NCBI GenBank assembly: GCA_013334745.1
Contig: JAAXWY010000009.1
Span: 1 to 63,717, forward strand
Direction: 5' to 3'
Length of the DNA: 63,717 nucleotides
DNA from: Coriobacteriia bacterium
GTDB taxonomy: Bacteria > Actinomycetota > Coriobacteriia > Anaerosomatales > JAAXUF01
This document shows positions 41,656 through 49,497 of this stretch, piece by piece. A model generated the notes under the pieces. The model was not told where the DNA came from. It saw nothing but the letters and a program-made list of their open reading frames with translations, and did not search any database. The translations under genes and the position numbers were made by a program. Position 1 is the stretch's first letter; each line of letters begins with the position of its first letter.

Positions 41656-42935
41656 TGGATAACGTCCTCGGCATCAACAGCGCATGAGCCGTACGTGGAA
41701 ACAACGTCGGGCGAGTGGGTGGCAAACAGGATTTGGGCTGCTGGATTGAGGCCAAGGACGTTCTGAACCAGTGATTGCTGCCACTCAATGTGAAGGGACA
41801 GCTCAGGTTCGTCCGCGATGTAGATCGTCGGCTGAGACCGTTGTAGCAGTGCCTCGCCGAGGATGATGAGCATCTGCTTCTCGCCAGATGACAACACCTG
41901 CAGGGGCAATGCCGCGCCGTCAGCTAGGGTCGCCTCGAGCTCATTGGTGGCACCGATGGAGAAGGACTTGCCTCTGACCAGTGAGTTCACAACTGTCAGG
42001 AACCTGACTTGAGGCTCCGATATCGCAGCTTGTCTCTCACGCAGGATGTTCCATTCCTTGACTATCGCGTGGGTCCGGTCACTTAGCACAAGGGCGGCGA
42101 TATCGTCCCAAGAGAACTCGCCGCTTGTTCCCACAAGTCTCGTTGATGCCTCTGTGACTAGCCGAAAATGAGTCTCGACTGGCCGTTTGAAGACAGTCGC
42201 CGGCACTCGCAGCTGATCGTAGATGTCCAGTAGGGCCCGCTGTTCGGTTGGAAGATCAGTCGGCGAAACGGACGAAACATTGACACGCATGTTCTCTCTC
42301 GCCAACAGCGACAAGAACACCGTCTCCTGGAACTTCCTCACCTCAACACTGTTTGCCTGATCGAGCTCGGAGAAGTAGCGGACGAGGAGATCCGAAAGAT
42401 CGTTGAGTTTGGTGTCTACAGTCGAATCAAAGGACTCATCGGCTTCGGCGTTACGGAAGGGTTGGGCCCTGTGGACAGAGAGCCAAGTGAGATTCAAGAA
42501 CTCGCTCAGTCTGTGCCTAAGGCGAAAGGTGTCGGACGATTGCACGACTCCAACGCGGCGGCGGGCAAAGCGTGTCTGGACGAGATGGGGCGTCTCTTCG
42601 ACGAGGAAAGGTTCGGGCTCTGCGCCCTTGGCGCTCTTGAGCACCCATTCGAAGGTAAAGGAGCCCGAGGCCGTGGGCTGCTGCCTTGCACGCACTTCAA
42701 TACTCGGTCGCGCCTGACCCTTGGGGTAGGGCACCAAGTCGATCCGGATGGTCTCGAAGGGTATCTTGGTCAGCGCCGTCAGATCGGCAGTGAGCGCCGC
42801 AACAACCAGGTTGATGATCGTCGTCTTCCCCGAGCCATTGGGCCCGATTAGGAAGTTGACGTCCTTGTGCAGCGGAAGATTAACGGACTTGTCTCCCCAT
42901 AGACCATCGATCACGATTCTTTCGATGAGATTCAC
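41652..42935 (-). CDS. ariA: PARIS AriA-like AAA ATPase
   Basis: GTG 42935 (NLIERIVIDGLWGDKSVNLP) is preceded by GGCGGAGGGG. The 427-residue ABC/RecF-type ATPase has Walker A NFLIGPNGSGKTTIINLVVA (~32), signature-region QVLSSGEKQMLIILGEALLQ and Walker B IYIADEPELSLHIEWQQSL, then FATHSPDVV with the H-loop His. In PARIS, AriA assembles into a sensor that holds AriB. The DUF4435 partner immediately downstream supports this assignment over a stand-alone OLD-type ATPase. Confidence 0.82.
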   Translation of the reverse strand: MNLIERIVIDGLWGDKSVNLPLHKDVNFLIGPNGSGKTTIINLVVAALTADLTALTKIPFETIRIDLVPYPKGQARPSIEVRARQQPTASGSFTFEWVLKSAKGAEPEPFLVEETPHLVQTRFARRRVGVVQSSDTFRLRHRLSEFLNLTWLSVHRAQPFRNAEADESFDSTVDTKLNDLSDLLVRYFSELDQANSVEVRKFQETVFLSLLARENMRVNVSSVSPTDLPTEQRALLDIYDQLRVPATVFKRPVETHFRLVTEASTRLVGTSGEFSWDDIAALVLSDRTHAIVKEWNILRERQAAISEPQVRFLTVVNSLVRGKSFSIGATNELEATLADGAALPLQVLSSGEKQMLIILGEALLQRSQPTIYIADEPELSLHIEWQQSLVQNVLGLNPAAQILFATHSPDVVSTYGSCAVDAEDVIQ

Positions 42936-43726
42936 TGATACCCCTCCGCCTAGGTGACATCTTCTCTTTGTGGGCGTGCACGGCGCTGATACCGCCTTGT
43001 TACAGCGGCGAGCTTCGGACAATCCGCTGGCATTTGATTGACCTGTGCCACGCACGCCCCACCGGATTCCCGCCGAGCGATGCAACCCCAGTTGCCCCGA
43101 CTTGGATCCTGACTGCTCCCGGCTCAGACCTGGGTGGGTGTTACATCTTGAGGGTCCGAGGATTGATCCGGCTGTGTTCCGTCGCGGCCCGCTTTCCAGC
43201 AACCGCCAGTATTATGCCTCTACTAACTCGTCGGCGCTCGGACGGATGCTACCAGGCGTCTTGGGTCCTCGAAACGGCTGCCGTCCTATCGCGGGCTGCA
43301 GCTACAAGCGGTTAGCGGCCTTTGACCGCGACGTTGTCTCATCCGCCGGCATGGTGACATCACAACTCAAGTCACGATTCGTGGAACAAATGTGTGGAAC
43401 GCCAACGTCTTCACGCTTCCTTCTGGTCGGCGATCAGCCTGTCTGCATGGCGTTCCTCGAGAGCCCGACACCTCACCCTCTGTCGGGCTGAGAACCTGAC
43501 CGTCGGGCCGATCAACCGAATAGCCACAGCGTAGAGAGTGCGTTCCACACATAGATAGATGAAGTTCCACGCCGACAGAATGAAGACAGGCCAACTCCAT
43601 TTTCGGATGCTGATTCTCGAGTGTTTGGTTGCGAGAAGCCGAACTTGAACCGACGACCTCAGGGTTGGGGACTCTGGCGCCAGCCGTCAGAAGAGGATCT
43701 GCTGAGCTGACTTGCGGCAGTCCGTC
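42936..43726. other. gene-free stretch upstream of ariA
   Basis: No convincing gene is seen; possible frames have no start signal or recognisable protein. It contains a perfect hairpin AGCCCGACA (43462-43470) / TGTCGGGCT (43481-43489) and the decayed tRNA-fMet copy at 43586-43670. Regulation of the PARIS pair probably lies in the first 100 bp. Confidence 0.4.
43586..43670 (-). repeat. decayed copy of tRNA-fMet 3' half and flank
   Basis: This 85-bp segment aligns directly with 44050-44134. The flank ACAGGCC..CTCCATTTTCGG is almost identical, and the tRNA part retains the T-arm GGTCGTCGGTTCAA and a CAACCA end. The anticodon stem is lost. It is a remnant and not a working tRNA. Confidence 0.75.
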
Positions 43727-43954
43727 CTAGAACTCTGAGTCGAGAATCGCCTTCAGTTGTGCGATGGCTTCGGGCGCAAAACGGATGGACTGACTCTTCT
43801 TACCAGGGATGGCTCGATCAGCAGATCCATAGGTGTCTACCTGCAACATCTTGTCGCCGGAGTCATCGTTCACCACTGTGTAAGTGGCCTCAACTTCGGT
43901 GTGAGTCGAACGGTGTCCGAGGTTGGCCTGCTCAAGACTACGCACGATCGCCAT
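43727..43954 (-). CDS. conserved 75-aa protein, 'methionyl-tRNA formyltransferase-like' annotation family
   Basis: The product (SLEQANLGHRSTHTEVEATY, KMLQVDTYGSADRA, IPGKKSQSIRFAPEAIAQLK) matches a widespread orphan family with conserved HTEV, LQxDTYGS and KSQSxxF. Databases often label it methionyl-tRNA formyltransferase-like, although it lacks the catalytic domain. Its function is unknown. It lies between tRNA-fMet and the decayed tRNA copy, consistent with carriage on a small insert. Confidence 0.75.
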   Translation of the reverse strand: MAIVRSLEQANLGHRSTHTEVEATYTVVNDDSGDKMLQVDTYGSADRAIPGKKSQSIRFAPEAIAQLKAILDSEF

Positions 43955-44090
43955 GTTTCGCTCCCCCGTCTATCGACGCCTCACACCGGTGTGCAAGGGC
44001 GCCGTTTCCCTCTGCCGGCCAGGATCTTTGAAAGCCGCCAACAAAGCAAACAGGCCAGCTCCATTTTCGGATGCTGACCTGCTAGTTTCT

Positions 44091-44167
<77 letters not shown>

Positions 44168-44250
44168 CTGTTCAATTGCGCCGAAACGGCGGACGCACAA
44201 GGTAACACAGCCCGCTGAGCAGACGCAATAACGTGTCGCGGAGAGCTCCG

Positions 44251-44487
44251 CTAGAACTCGTCTCCCTCGTCCGGTTCAGCATCGCGAACCTTGGCGAGCA
44301 CCGAATCGTACCTCTGACGATCCCCCAGCGCTCCACGTTCGCGCAAGTAGTCGACGGTCATCAGCGCAGACATCTTCTCGGCGAGTGCAGTGGCGATGAA
44401 CTGATTGATGGAGACATCCTCGGCCTTCGCCAACTCGCGCACACGTTTGTGCAGCGACTCCGGTAGACGCAAGCTGATCGTGCTCAT
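44251..44487 (-). CDS. ribbon-helix-helix antitoxin of PIN pair
   Basis: ATG 44487 (MSTISLRLPESLHKRVRELA) overlaps the PIN stop. The first 45 residues are an Arc/HicB-type ribbon-helix-helix (ISLRLPES, DVSINQFIATALAEKM). The last ~30 residues (LRERGALGDRQRYDSVLAKV) form an acidic tail that is also present on the MNT protein at 45879. It is the likely antitoxin of the PIN RNase, encoded second, which is reverse to most type II modules. Confidence 0.8.
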   Translation of the reverse strand: MSTISLRLPESLHKRVRELAKAEDVSINQFIATALAEKMSALMTVDYLRERGALGDRQRYDSVLAKVRDAEPDEGDEF

Positions 44488-44906
44488 TTCGTCACACCCA
44501 ATCCCTTCAAGAACTCCCGAGGGGTTGTCGCCACAACACCCCACGAAGCCGACTGCACGAAATCGCGAACGTTGTGAGTGATGATGCGCCCGCTTCCGGA
44601 TGCCACGGCGAGCTCGAGCAGGTGGTCGTCCTTCGGGTCTCGAAGTGCCGGCCGCCAGAGGAAGTGAATCTCCTGCAAGTGCGCCACACTGCACCAGTAG
44701 TCAAGGAGAGCCTCGACGTCCTCCGCCGTCAACCCAAGTTCCTCACTCTGACGCTTGAGTACGTCCTCGTACTCGAAGACCAGTGGAACAGATAGCGCGA
44801 TCTCGAATTGTCGCCTTCCGATAAGCTCCAACAGCCGAAACGACGTTCCACGCGAACTACGCAGGCCCGAGATCACCACATTGGTATCCACAACCACCCG
44901 GGACAC
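44484..44906 (-). CDS. PIN-domain toxin ribonuclease
   Basis: I place the start at GTG 44906 (SRVVVDTNVVISGLRSSRG) because a promoter-like TTGACA and an inverted repeat lie just upstream. The frame is open a further 28 codons to a GTG at 44990 that overlaps the previous gene. PIN residues are seen: VVVDTNVV (first Asp), EYEDVL (Glu), RDPKDDHLLELA (DDH) and IITHNVRDF (Asp). This is the ~140-residue PIN_3-like toxin family. Confidence 0.82.
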   Translation of the reverse strand: MSRVVVDTNVVISGLRSSRGTSFRLLELIGRRQFEIALSVPLVFEYEDVLKRQSEELGLTAEDVEALLDYWCSVAHLQEIHFLWRPALRDPKDDHLLELAVASGSGRIITHNVRDFVQSASWGVVATTPREFLKGLGVTK

Positions 44907-44912
44907 CGTATT

Positions 44913-44930
44913 GGTATCGTATGTAATACC
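44913..44930. promoter_or_regulatory. operator before PIN/RHH pair
   Basis: GGTATCGTATGTAATACC has 5-bp inverted arms (GGTAT/ATACC). It sits between an upstream TTGACA and the GTG start, in a position suited to repression by the RHH protein. Confidence 0.45.
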
Positions 44931-44982
44931 GTCTGACTCTGTCAATGACTCCGCCTCCCCGCGGCCACGCTCCCTTGCCCCG

Positions 44983-45771
44983 TCATTCACGCGCCCCGAT
45001 CACCGCGATTGTCGGCCGCTCGAGTACGGCGCCGATGAAATGGTTGCCCTGTATGCGCCTCAACTCAAACTCCTCAGGCGAGTAGCGCACGAGATCGATC
45101 TCGCGCCCAAGCTCACGCTGAGCTGCGGAGATTGGCCCCACCAGATCATCATCCTTAGCAGAGCCCACAACGAGCAGGTCGATATCGCTACTCACGGAAT
45201 CGGTGCCCGATGCCACAGAACCGAAGATGAACGCTCGCGAGACCCCGTCACCGAGCGGCGCGAGATGTCGGCTGATGACTTCGGCAATTCCGAGCTCGCG
45301 GGACAACAATGCTCTCAGCCCCTCGAAGCGCTCAGTGCGTTCGGCGCCGTAGTACAGCCGGTTGCCGTCACGTTCGCCAGACAGAATCCCGAAGTCGCAA
45401 AGCCGGTTCAGAGCGAGCTGGGCCGATCGCAAGCCGACACCGGCGCGTCTCGCGATCTCGCGCTGGTGCAGTCTCGCCGCCGGGTCCCTCAAGAACAGGG
45501 CAAGGACCTGCCGGATGGACGTGCCCGCGAGCAAGCGCATCATCGCGGTATCCGCCGTGGCATCAGGCGGCGACACTGCGGAGTTGCCGTACGACGCCTG
45601 CGCCTCCTCGGCCAGCACCGTATCGCCAGCGCGCTCAAAGCGCGTCAAGACGGCGACTGTCCGTCCCCTGCGTGTGACGGTATAGGTAGCACCGCGTTCG
45701 ACCTGGTCGAGCACCTCGCCAAGGCGACCCGCGAGTTCGGCGGAAGTGATTGTTCGCTGCATTGTAGTCAT
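44983..45771 (-). CDS. fusion of Phd antitoxin domain, winged helix and MNT nucleotidyltransferase
   Basis: ATG 45771 follows AAGGAG and lies inside an 18-bp palindrome. Residues ~4-50 are a Phd/YefM domain (TITSAELAGRLGEVLDQVER, YTVTRRGRTVAVLTRFE). Residues ~75-150 are a winged helix (IRQVLALFLRDPAARLHQRE, AGVGLRSAQLALNRLCDFGI). Residues ~175-262 are a minimal nucleotidyltransferase (FIFGSVASGTDSVSSDIDLL, GREIDLVRYSPEEFELRRIQ). No HepT follows, only the PIN/RHH pair. It may be an antitoxin or regulator combining three neutralising or DNA-binding modules. Confidence 0.82.
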   Translation of the reverse strand: MTTMQRTITSAELAGRLGEVLDQVERGATYTVTRRGRTVAVLTRFERAGDTVLAEEAQASYGNSAVSPPDATADTAMMRLLAGTSIRQVLALFLRDPAARLHQREIARRAGVGLRSAQLALNRLCDFGILSGERDGNRLYYGAERTERFEGLRALLSRELGIAEVISRHLAPLGDGVSRAFIFGSVASGTDSVSSDIDLLVVGSAKDDDLVGPISAAQRELGREIDLVRYSPEEFELRRIQGNHFIGAVLERPTIAVIGARE

Positions 45772-45834
45772 ATGACTACACTCCTTAGTCGTTCGACTAA
45801 GTCGGAGCATAGAGTGAGCATCGGGACGGGTCAA
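45763..45834 (-). promoter_or_regulatory. promoter with two operators for the Phd-winged-helix-MNT gene
   Basis: On the minus strand, TTGACC (45829-45834), a 17-bp spacer and TATGCT (45806-45811) form a promoter. Downstream lie TTAGTCGTTCGACTAA (45785-45800) and the perfect 18-bp palindrome TGTAGTCATATGACTACA (45763-45780), which covers the start codon. Both share a TAGTC..GACTA core. Confidence 0.7.
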
Positions 45835-45878
45835 GTCGCCTCGCCACCCACCGCTCACGTCCCGCGAACGGCGTCACA

Positions 45879-46397
45879 CTACAGCCCGTCACCCTCGGCG
45901 GGCTCAGCATTGCGAACCTTTGCGAGAACCGCGCTGTACTCCTCGCGATCACCCATTGCGCCTCGCTCACGCAGGTAGGCCTGCATCCTTTCGGCGAGCG
46001 TCGCGCGCGCCTGTGCTCGAACGCTTTCGAAGTCCCAGTACTCAGTCACGGCACGCAGCAGCGCCTCGGCTGCAAGCCGACTCTGGTCGCCATGCGCCTG
46101 TACTCCGTCGCAGGCGATCTCGAAGCCCGGGGTCACAGACGCCTCCGGCAAAGCGACCACGTCGACCGACGCCCCGAGAACGCCGGGTAGCCGGGACATC
46201 AGATCGGCCCGCAGGTCCCACCAGCCGTCCTGAGGCACAGAGACCGCGGGCAGAATCGCCACATCGACGTCGGACAGCGGGCCCGCGTGACCGCGTGCTG
46301 CGCTTCCGAAGATCCAGGCGGCGTCAACGTCATCGCGCGCGGCGAAGAACGCTCGAAGGCGCTCAACGGCGCGGTCCAAGGAGCGCTGCCCGCTCAC
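45879..46397 (-). CDS. MNT nucleotidyltransferase with antitoxin-derived C-terminal tail
   Basis: Residues ~1-125 form a MNT domain (AWIFGSAARGHAGPLSDVDV, GS-x10-DxD, then LPGVLGASVDVVALPEA). The last ~35 residues (TLAERMQAYLRERGAMGDRE, YSAVLAKVRNAEPAEGD) closely match the tail of the RHH antitoxin at 44251. The start overlaps the stop of the NTP_transf_8 gene in an ATGA. It is likely an antitoxin or modifier in a two-gene unit. Confidence 0.8.
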   Translation of the reverse strand: MSGQRSLDRAVERLRAFFAARDDVDAAWIFGSAARGHAGPLSDVDVAILPAVSVPQDGWWDLRADLMSRLPGVLGASVDVVALPEASVTPGFEIACDGVQAHGDQSRLAAEALLRAVTEYWDFESVRAQARATLAERMQAYLRERGAMGDREEYSAVLAKVRNAEPAEGDGL

Positions 46398-47443
46398 GAT
46401 CGCAGCATCTCCAAGACCGCGATTCCCCTTCCGGCCGCGACCTTCTCAACCGCTTTGGCGCCGTCGCTCACTCGGCGGACCCAGCCGGCACCGCGCCTCG
46501 TTACATCGGCGCAGGCTGCGCGCAGGTCCCCGGGGCGCTCCTCTGAAAGCACCTCAAGCAGCTGCGATGCCTGCCACAGATCCTTGTCTCGCTTGGCATG
46601 CATGGCCGCGGGCCGCTCGTTGGCCACGATGAGTTTGTGCAGCGCGAAATGCGCGGGATCTGGCACGTTGACGGAAACTCCACCACCGTTGATCACCGCT
46701 GCCGTGACCGGATTCTCGGTCACGAAGTCGAGAAACCTGAGCGGCTGCGCAGAGGCGCCCAGCCGAGGCAAGACAATCGGCTTCTGACCCTCTCGCTTCG
46801 CAGGCGCTAGGAAGTCCACGCGCAGCCCCTGCCCTCGCACTTTGTACGAAGTGCTCGGCGCCTTGCGATTGAGTGCCGGAACCGGAAGGAACCCCATCTC
46901 CAGACTCTCCAGTGCTCCCGGTGCATCGGCGGTCAATTCGGGAACGACGATGCTCATGCTCAGGTCCGCTGCGACATCGACGTCTTGCGTGCGCAACGAG
47001 GAGCCCTCCCACACGACGCCCAGCAGATTGCCTAAGACAACGAATGCATGCGTACCGACGAGCACCCCACCCAACCGGAACACCCCGGCATCTGCCAACG
47101 CGCGGAGCACACGCGCCGAACCCTGATCGGTAACCATGGCCCCACCGACCCTCAGCAATGAACACAGGCGTTGGATCGACTCGACGTCAGGCGCCAATGC
47201 GGAGTGTGCATCGGCGTGGGATTGCGCGACAGCATCAAGCGCGGCGTCCCGTCGACCTACGTAGGTTTGGGACTTCGTACCGCCGGGCTCGCTATGCTGG
47301 AAGTAGTAGTACTCAGATCCCTTGACTGACTTCAGAACGAAGCTACCCGGCACGTGACCAATGGCGCGAGACGCCTCGTGGGCCGCCAACCGCTCGAGAA
47401 GCTCGGCGTAGAGGGTTTGTATTTCGAGTGGTTGCCGTCTCAT
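46394..47443 (-). CDS. NTP_transf_8 / GSU2403-family nucleotidyltransferase-fold protein
   Basis: A 349-residue protein starting at ATG 47443 behind GAGGGAGGG. The core GGVLVGTHAFVVLGNLLGV, then LRTQDVDVAADLSMSIVVPE, matches the nucleotidyltransferase-fold family PF12281 with its DxD. A C-terminal helical part holds HFALHKLIVANERPAAMHAK. Such proteins are frequent in TA-type loci and may modify tRNA or proteins. It is coupled to the MNT gene. A long hairpin or operator precedes it. Confidence 0.78.
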   Translation of the reverse strand: MRRQPLEIQTLYAELLERLAAHEASRAIGHVPGSFVLKSVKGSEYYYFQHSEPGGTKSQTYVGRRDAALDAVAQSHADAHSALAPDVESIQRLCSLLRVGGAMVTDQGSARVLRALADAGVFRLGGVLVGTHAFVVLGNLLGVVWEGSSLRTQDVDVAADLSMSIVVPELTADAPGALESLEMGFLPVPALNRKAPSTSYKVRGQGLRVDFLAPAKREGQKPIVLPRLGASAQPLRFLDFVTENPVTAAVINGGGVSVNVPDPAHFALHKLIVANERPAAMHAKRDKDLWQASQLLEVLSEERPGDLRAACADVTRRGAGWVRRVSDGAKAVEKVAAGRGIAVLEMLRS

Positions 47444-47459
47444 CGCAGCCCTCCCTCAA

Positions 47460-47499
47460 TGAGTTATACGCAGTTTAGTGGCAATCTGCGTATAACTCA
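47460..47499. promoter_or_regulatory. 14-bp inverted repeat upstream of NTP_transf_8 gene
   Basis: TGAGTTATACGCAG (47460-47473) and CTGCGTATAACTCA (47486-47499) are perfect inverted arms separated by 12 bases, 17 bp upstream of the start. It is either a dimeric operator or an RNA hairpin over the leader. Confidence 0.65.
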
Positions 47500-47533
47500 A
47501 GCTACTTCGGGTCTCACGAGGGGGGGTCAGGAA

Positions 47534-47911
47534 CTAGACCCTCTTCTCCCTGAACTCGACCCCATCCATCCCCTCGAAGTGCGCATCCTGCGTCCACAGG
47601 ATCGCGCCCTCGAGTCGAGCTGTTGCCAGGATGATCGAGTCGGCCATCGCGAGGCCGTTCTCCAGCGAGATGCGTGCGGCCTCCAGCGCGACGCTCGCAC
47701 TCAGATCGACCACGCGCCCGGTGGTCATCACACCCACCGCCTTGAGCGCGGGTGACTCGCCCGCGACGGCGGCGACACGCTTGAAGACCTCAAAGATCGT
47801 CAGACTCGGAACGATCAGCGCCTCCGCATCTTCGATCGCCCCGGCGAACTCCGAACCGTTCGGCCCACCACTGAAGTACTCGATCCACGCCGATGAGTCG
47901 ACGACGTTCAC
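47534..47911 (-). CDS. vapC: VapC-type PIN toxin
   Basis: A 125-residue PIN protein: MNVVDSSAWIEYFSGG (first Asp), SLTIFEVFKRV (Glu), LAMADSIILATARLEGAILW (second Asp) and TQDAHFEGM (third Asp). Its ATG overlaps the VapB stop. VapC toxins cleave tRNA or rRNA. Confidence 0.9.
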   Translation of the reverse strand: MNVVDSSAWIEYFSGGPNGSEFAGAIEDAEALIVPSLTIFEVFKRVAAVAGESPALKAVGVMTTGRVVDLSASVALEAARISLENGLAMADSIILATARLEGAILWTQDAHFEGMDGVEFREKRV

Positions 47912-48117
47912 AGCCGATCATCTTCTTCGCGCTCGAAGCTGACGCCGGTGTCGGCGAGGAACCCACGCAGGTCACGGGCGGACCGCACAGGCAGAAATTC
48001 GATCCTGTCCCCGTACGCGAGCACCTGAACCGTCTGCCCGGGTACGAGCTTGAGCTGCTCTCGGACGTGCTTCGGGATCACTACCTGGAACTTCGGTGAG
48101 ATGGTTACGATATCCAT
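47908..48117 (-). CDS. vapB: VapB/AbrB-type antitoxin
   Basis: A 69-residue SpoVT/AbrB swapped-hairpin protein (VTISPKFQVVIPKHVREQLK, GQTVQVLAYGDRIEFLPV) with a C-terminal toxin-binding tail. An AAGGAGG site lies upstream, and GATATCGATATGGATATC, a near-palindrome overlapping the start, is a likely autoregulatory site. Confidence 0.88.
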   Translation of the reverse strand: MDIVTISPKFQVVIPKHVREQLKLVPGQTVQVLAYGDRIEFLPVRSARDLRGFLADTGVSFEREEDDRL

Positions 48118-48236
48118 ATCGATATCCTCCTTCGTATGACGGAGTATATCATCGATACTGCCAGCGGCAGACCCGTGCCAACGACGGCAAGCTTCCGGTC
48201 AGCTCTCGGTTGGCCCGCACCCCTACCCTCCGCTCT

Positions 48237-49181
48237 ATGGACTCGCACCCGACACTCACCTTCGCCGACGCCTGGGAGGCGTGGCTCTCATACCGAACCC
48301 ATTCGGCGCGTCCGCTGCGCGCCTCAACGCTCGCGGACTATGAATCGATCTACCGCGCCCATCTCGACCCGCTGCTCGGCGCGACTAGGCTCGCTGCGAT
48401 CGACGGCGTCGCGATCGCGCAGCTCACGGTCGCGTTGTCGCGGGCCGGTGTGCGCCCCAAGCGGCTCTCCAACGTGCTCGTGCCCCTGCGCGCGTGCTTG
48501 CGCTGGCACCACCGCATGGGGACGCTCATGGTAGACCCGAGCCCGTGGTTCGAACCGGGCGCGCCAGCCGCCGATGAGCGGCGCATCCTCTCCCCGCCCG
48601 AGATCGAGCGGCTACTCACGGAGCTTCCGCCCGATGCCCGCCCCTTCGTCGCGTTCGCGGCGTACGTGGGCACCCGCGCCGGAGAACAACGCGCGCTCAC
48701 ATGGGCAGATGTCGACCTGTCCGCCCGCACTGCCCGCATCGACAAGACCTACTACCGAGACCGGCTGCAGCGCTCGACCAAGTCAGGTCACGACCGCACC
48801 GTGCCCCTCCCCGTCCACATCGCCGAGATGCTCGCTGAGTGGCGCGGCCGCTGCCCGCCATCGCCAGCGGGCCTCGTGTTCCCCGGACCCGCCGGAGGTC
48901 CGCTCGACCTCGACATCTTTCGCGCGCGCGTCTTCAAGCCGGCGGTCACCCGCGCCGGCCTGCCGCCCGACACCCGAATCCATGACCTACGACACTCGAG
49001 CGCATCGCTCTACCTACGCTCGGGCGCCACGCTGCGGGAAGTCATGGAGATCCACGGCTGGCGGCAGATGCAGACGGCAGTGCGCTACCTGCACACCGGC
49101 GGCGAGCTGACGGAAGCGGCCGATCGCGTGTCGCAGGCACGCGCGGAAGTGCTCGACTCGGCAAGCCCGCGCTCCCGATGA
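48237..49181 (+). CDS. tyrosine-type site-specific recombinase
   Basis: Start ATG 48237 (MDSHPTLTFADAWEAWL), 314 residues. The N-terminal SAM-like DNA-binding domain is followed by a catalytic domain with AYVGTRAGEQRALTWADVDL (Arg), STKSGHDRTVPL (Lys), IHDLRHSSASLYLRSGATLR (His-x-x-Arg), HGWRQMQTAVRYLH (Tyr nucleophile). The active site looks complete. No excisionase or phage gene is adjacent; it is surrounded by TA pairs, so it may have brought the TA cluster in. Confidence 0.9.
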   Translation: MDSHPTLTFADAWEAWLSYRTHSARPLRASTLADYESIYRAHLDPLLGATRLAAIDGVAIAQLTVALSRAGVRPKRLSNVLVPLRACLRWHHRMGTLMVDPSPWFEPGAPAADERRILSPPEIERLLTELPPDARPFVAFAAYVGTRAGEQRALTWADVDLSARTARIDKTYYRDRLQRSTKSGHDRTVPLPVHIAEMLAEWRGRCPPSPAGLVFPGPAGGPLDLDIFRARVFKPAVTRAGLPPDTRIHDLRHSSASLYLRSGATLREVMEIHGWRQMQTAVRYLHTGGELTEAADRVSQARAEVLDSASPRSR

Positions 49182-49258
49182 CCCGCCATCTCGTGTCCCT
49201 ACCGTTACCCTTGTGGTAGTCTTTCGTATATACATCGGCATTCCGTCAGGAGCACGCC

Positions 49259-49492
49259 ATGATCAAGAAGCTCGTCCGCCACGGCAACAGCCGTGCCCTC
49301 ATCATCGACAAGCCCATCCTCGAGCTCATCGGTGCGACCGAGGACAGCGAGTTCACCATCATCACCGACGGCAGGTCGCTCACCATCACGCCGGTCGTCT
49401 CGATCGAGGAGGAGCGCCGCATCGCGTTTGAGTACGCTGCAAAGGCCGCGCTCGAACGGTACGGGTCCACATTCGAACGTCTCTCGAAGTAG
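49259..49492 (+). CDS. AbrB/MazE-type antitoxin for Doc
   Basis: A 77-residue protein (IKKLVRHGNSRALIIDKPIL, FTIITDGRSLTITPV), the AbrB-like N-terminal hairpin, then a helical C-terminus. ATG 49259 follows AGGAGC. It begins six bases before the Doc gene ends its spacing, forming a clear pair. Confidence 0.85.
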   Translation: MIKKLVRHGNSRALIIDKPILELIGATEDSEFTIITDGRSLTITPVVSIEEERRIAFEYAAKAALERYGSTFERLSK

Positions 49493-49497
49493 GCGTC

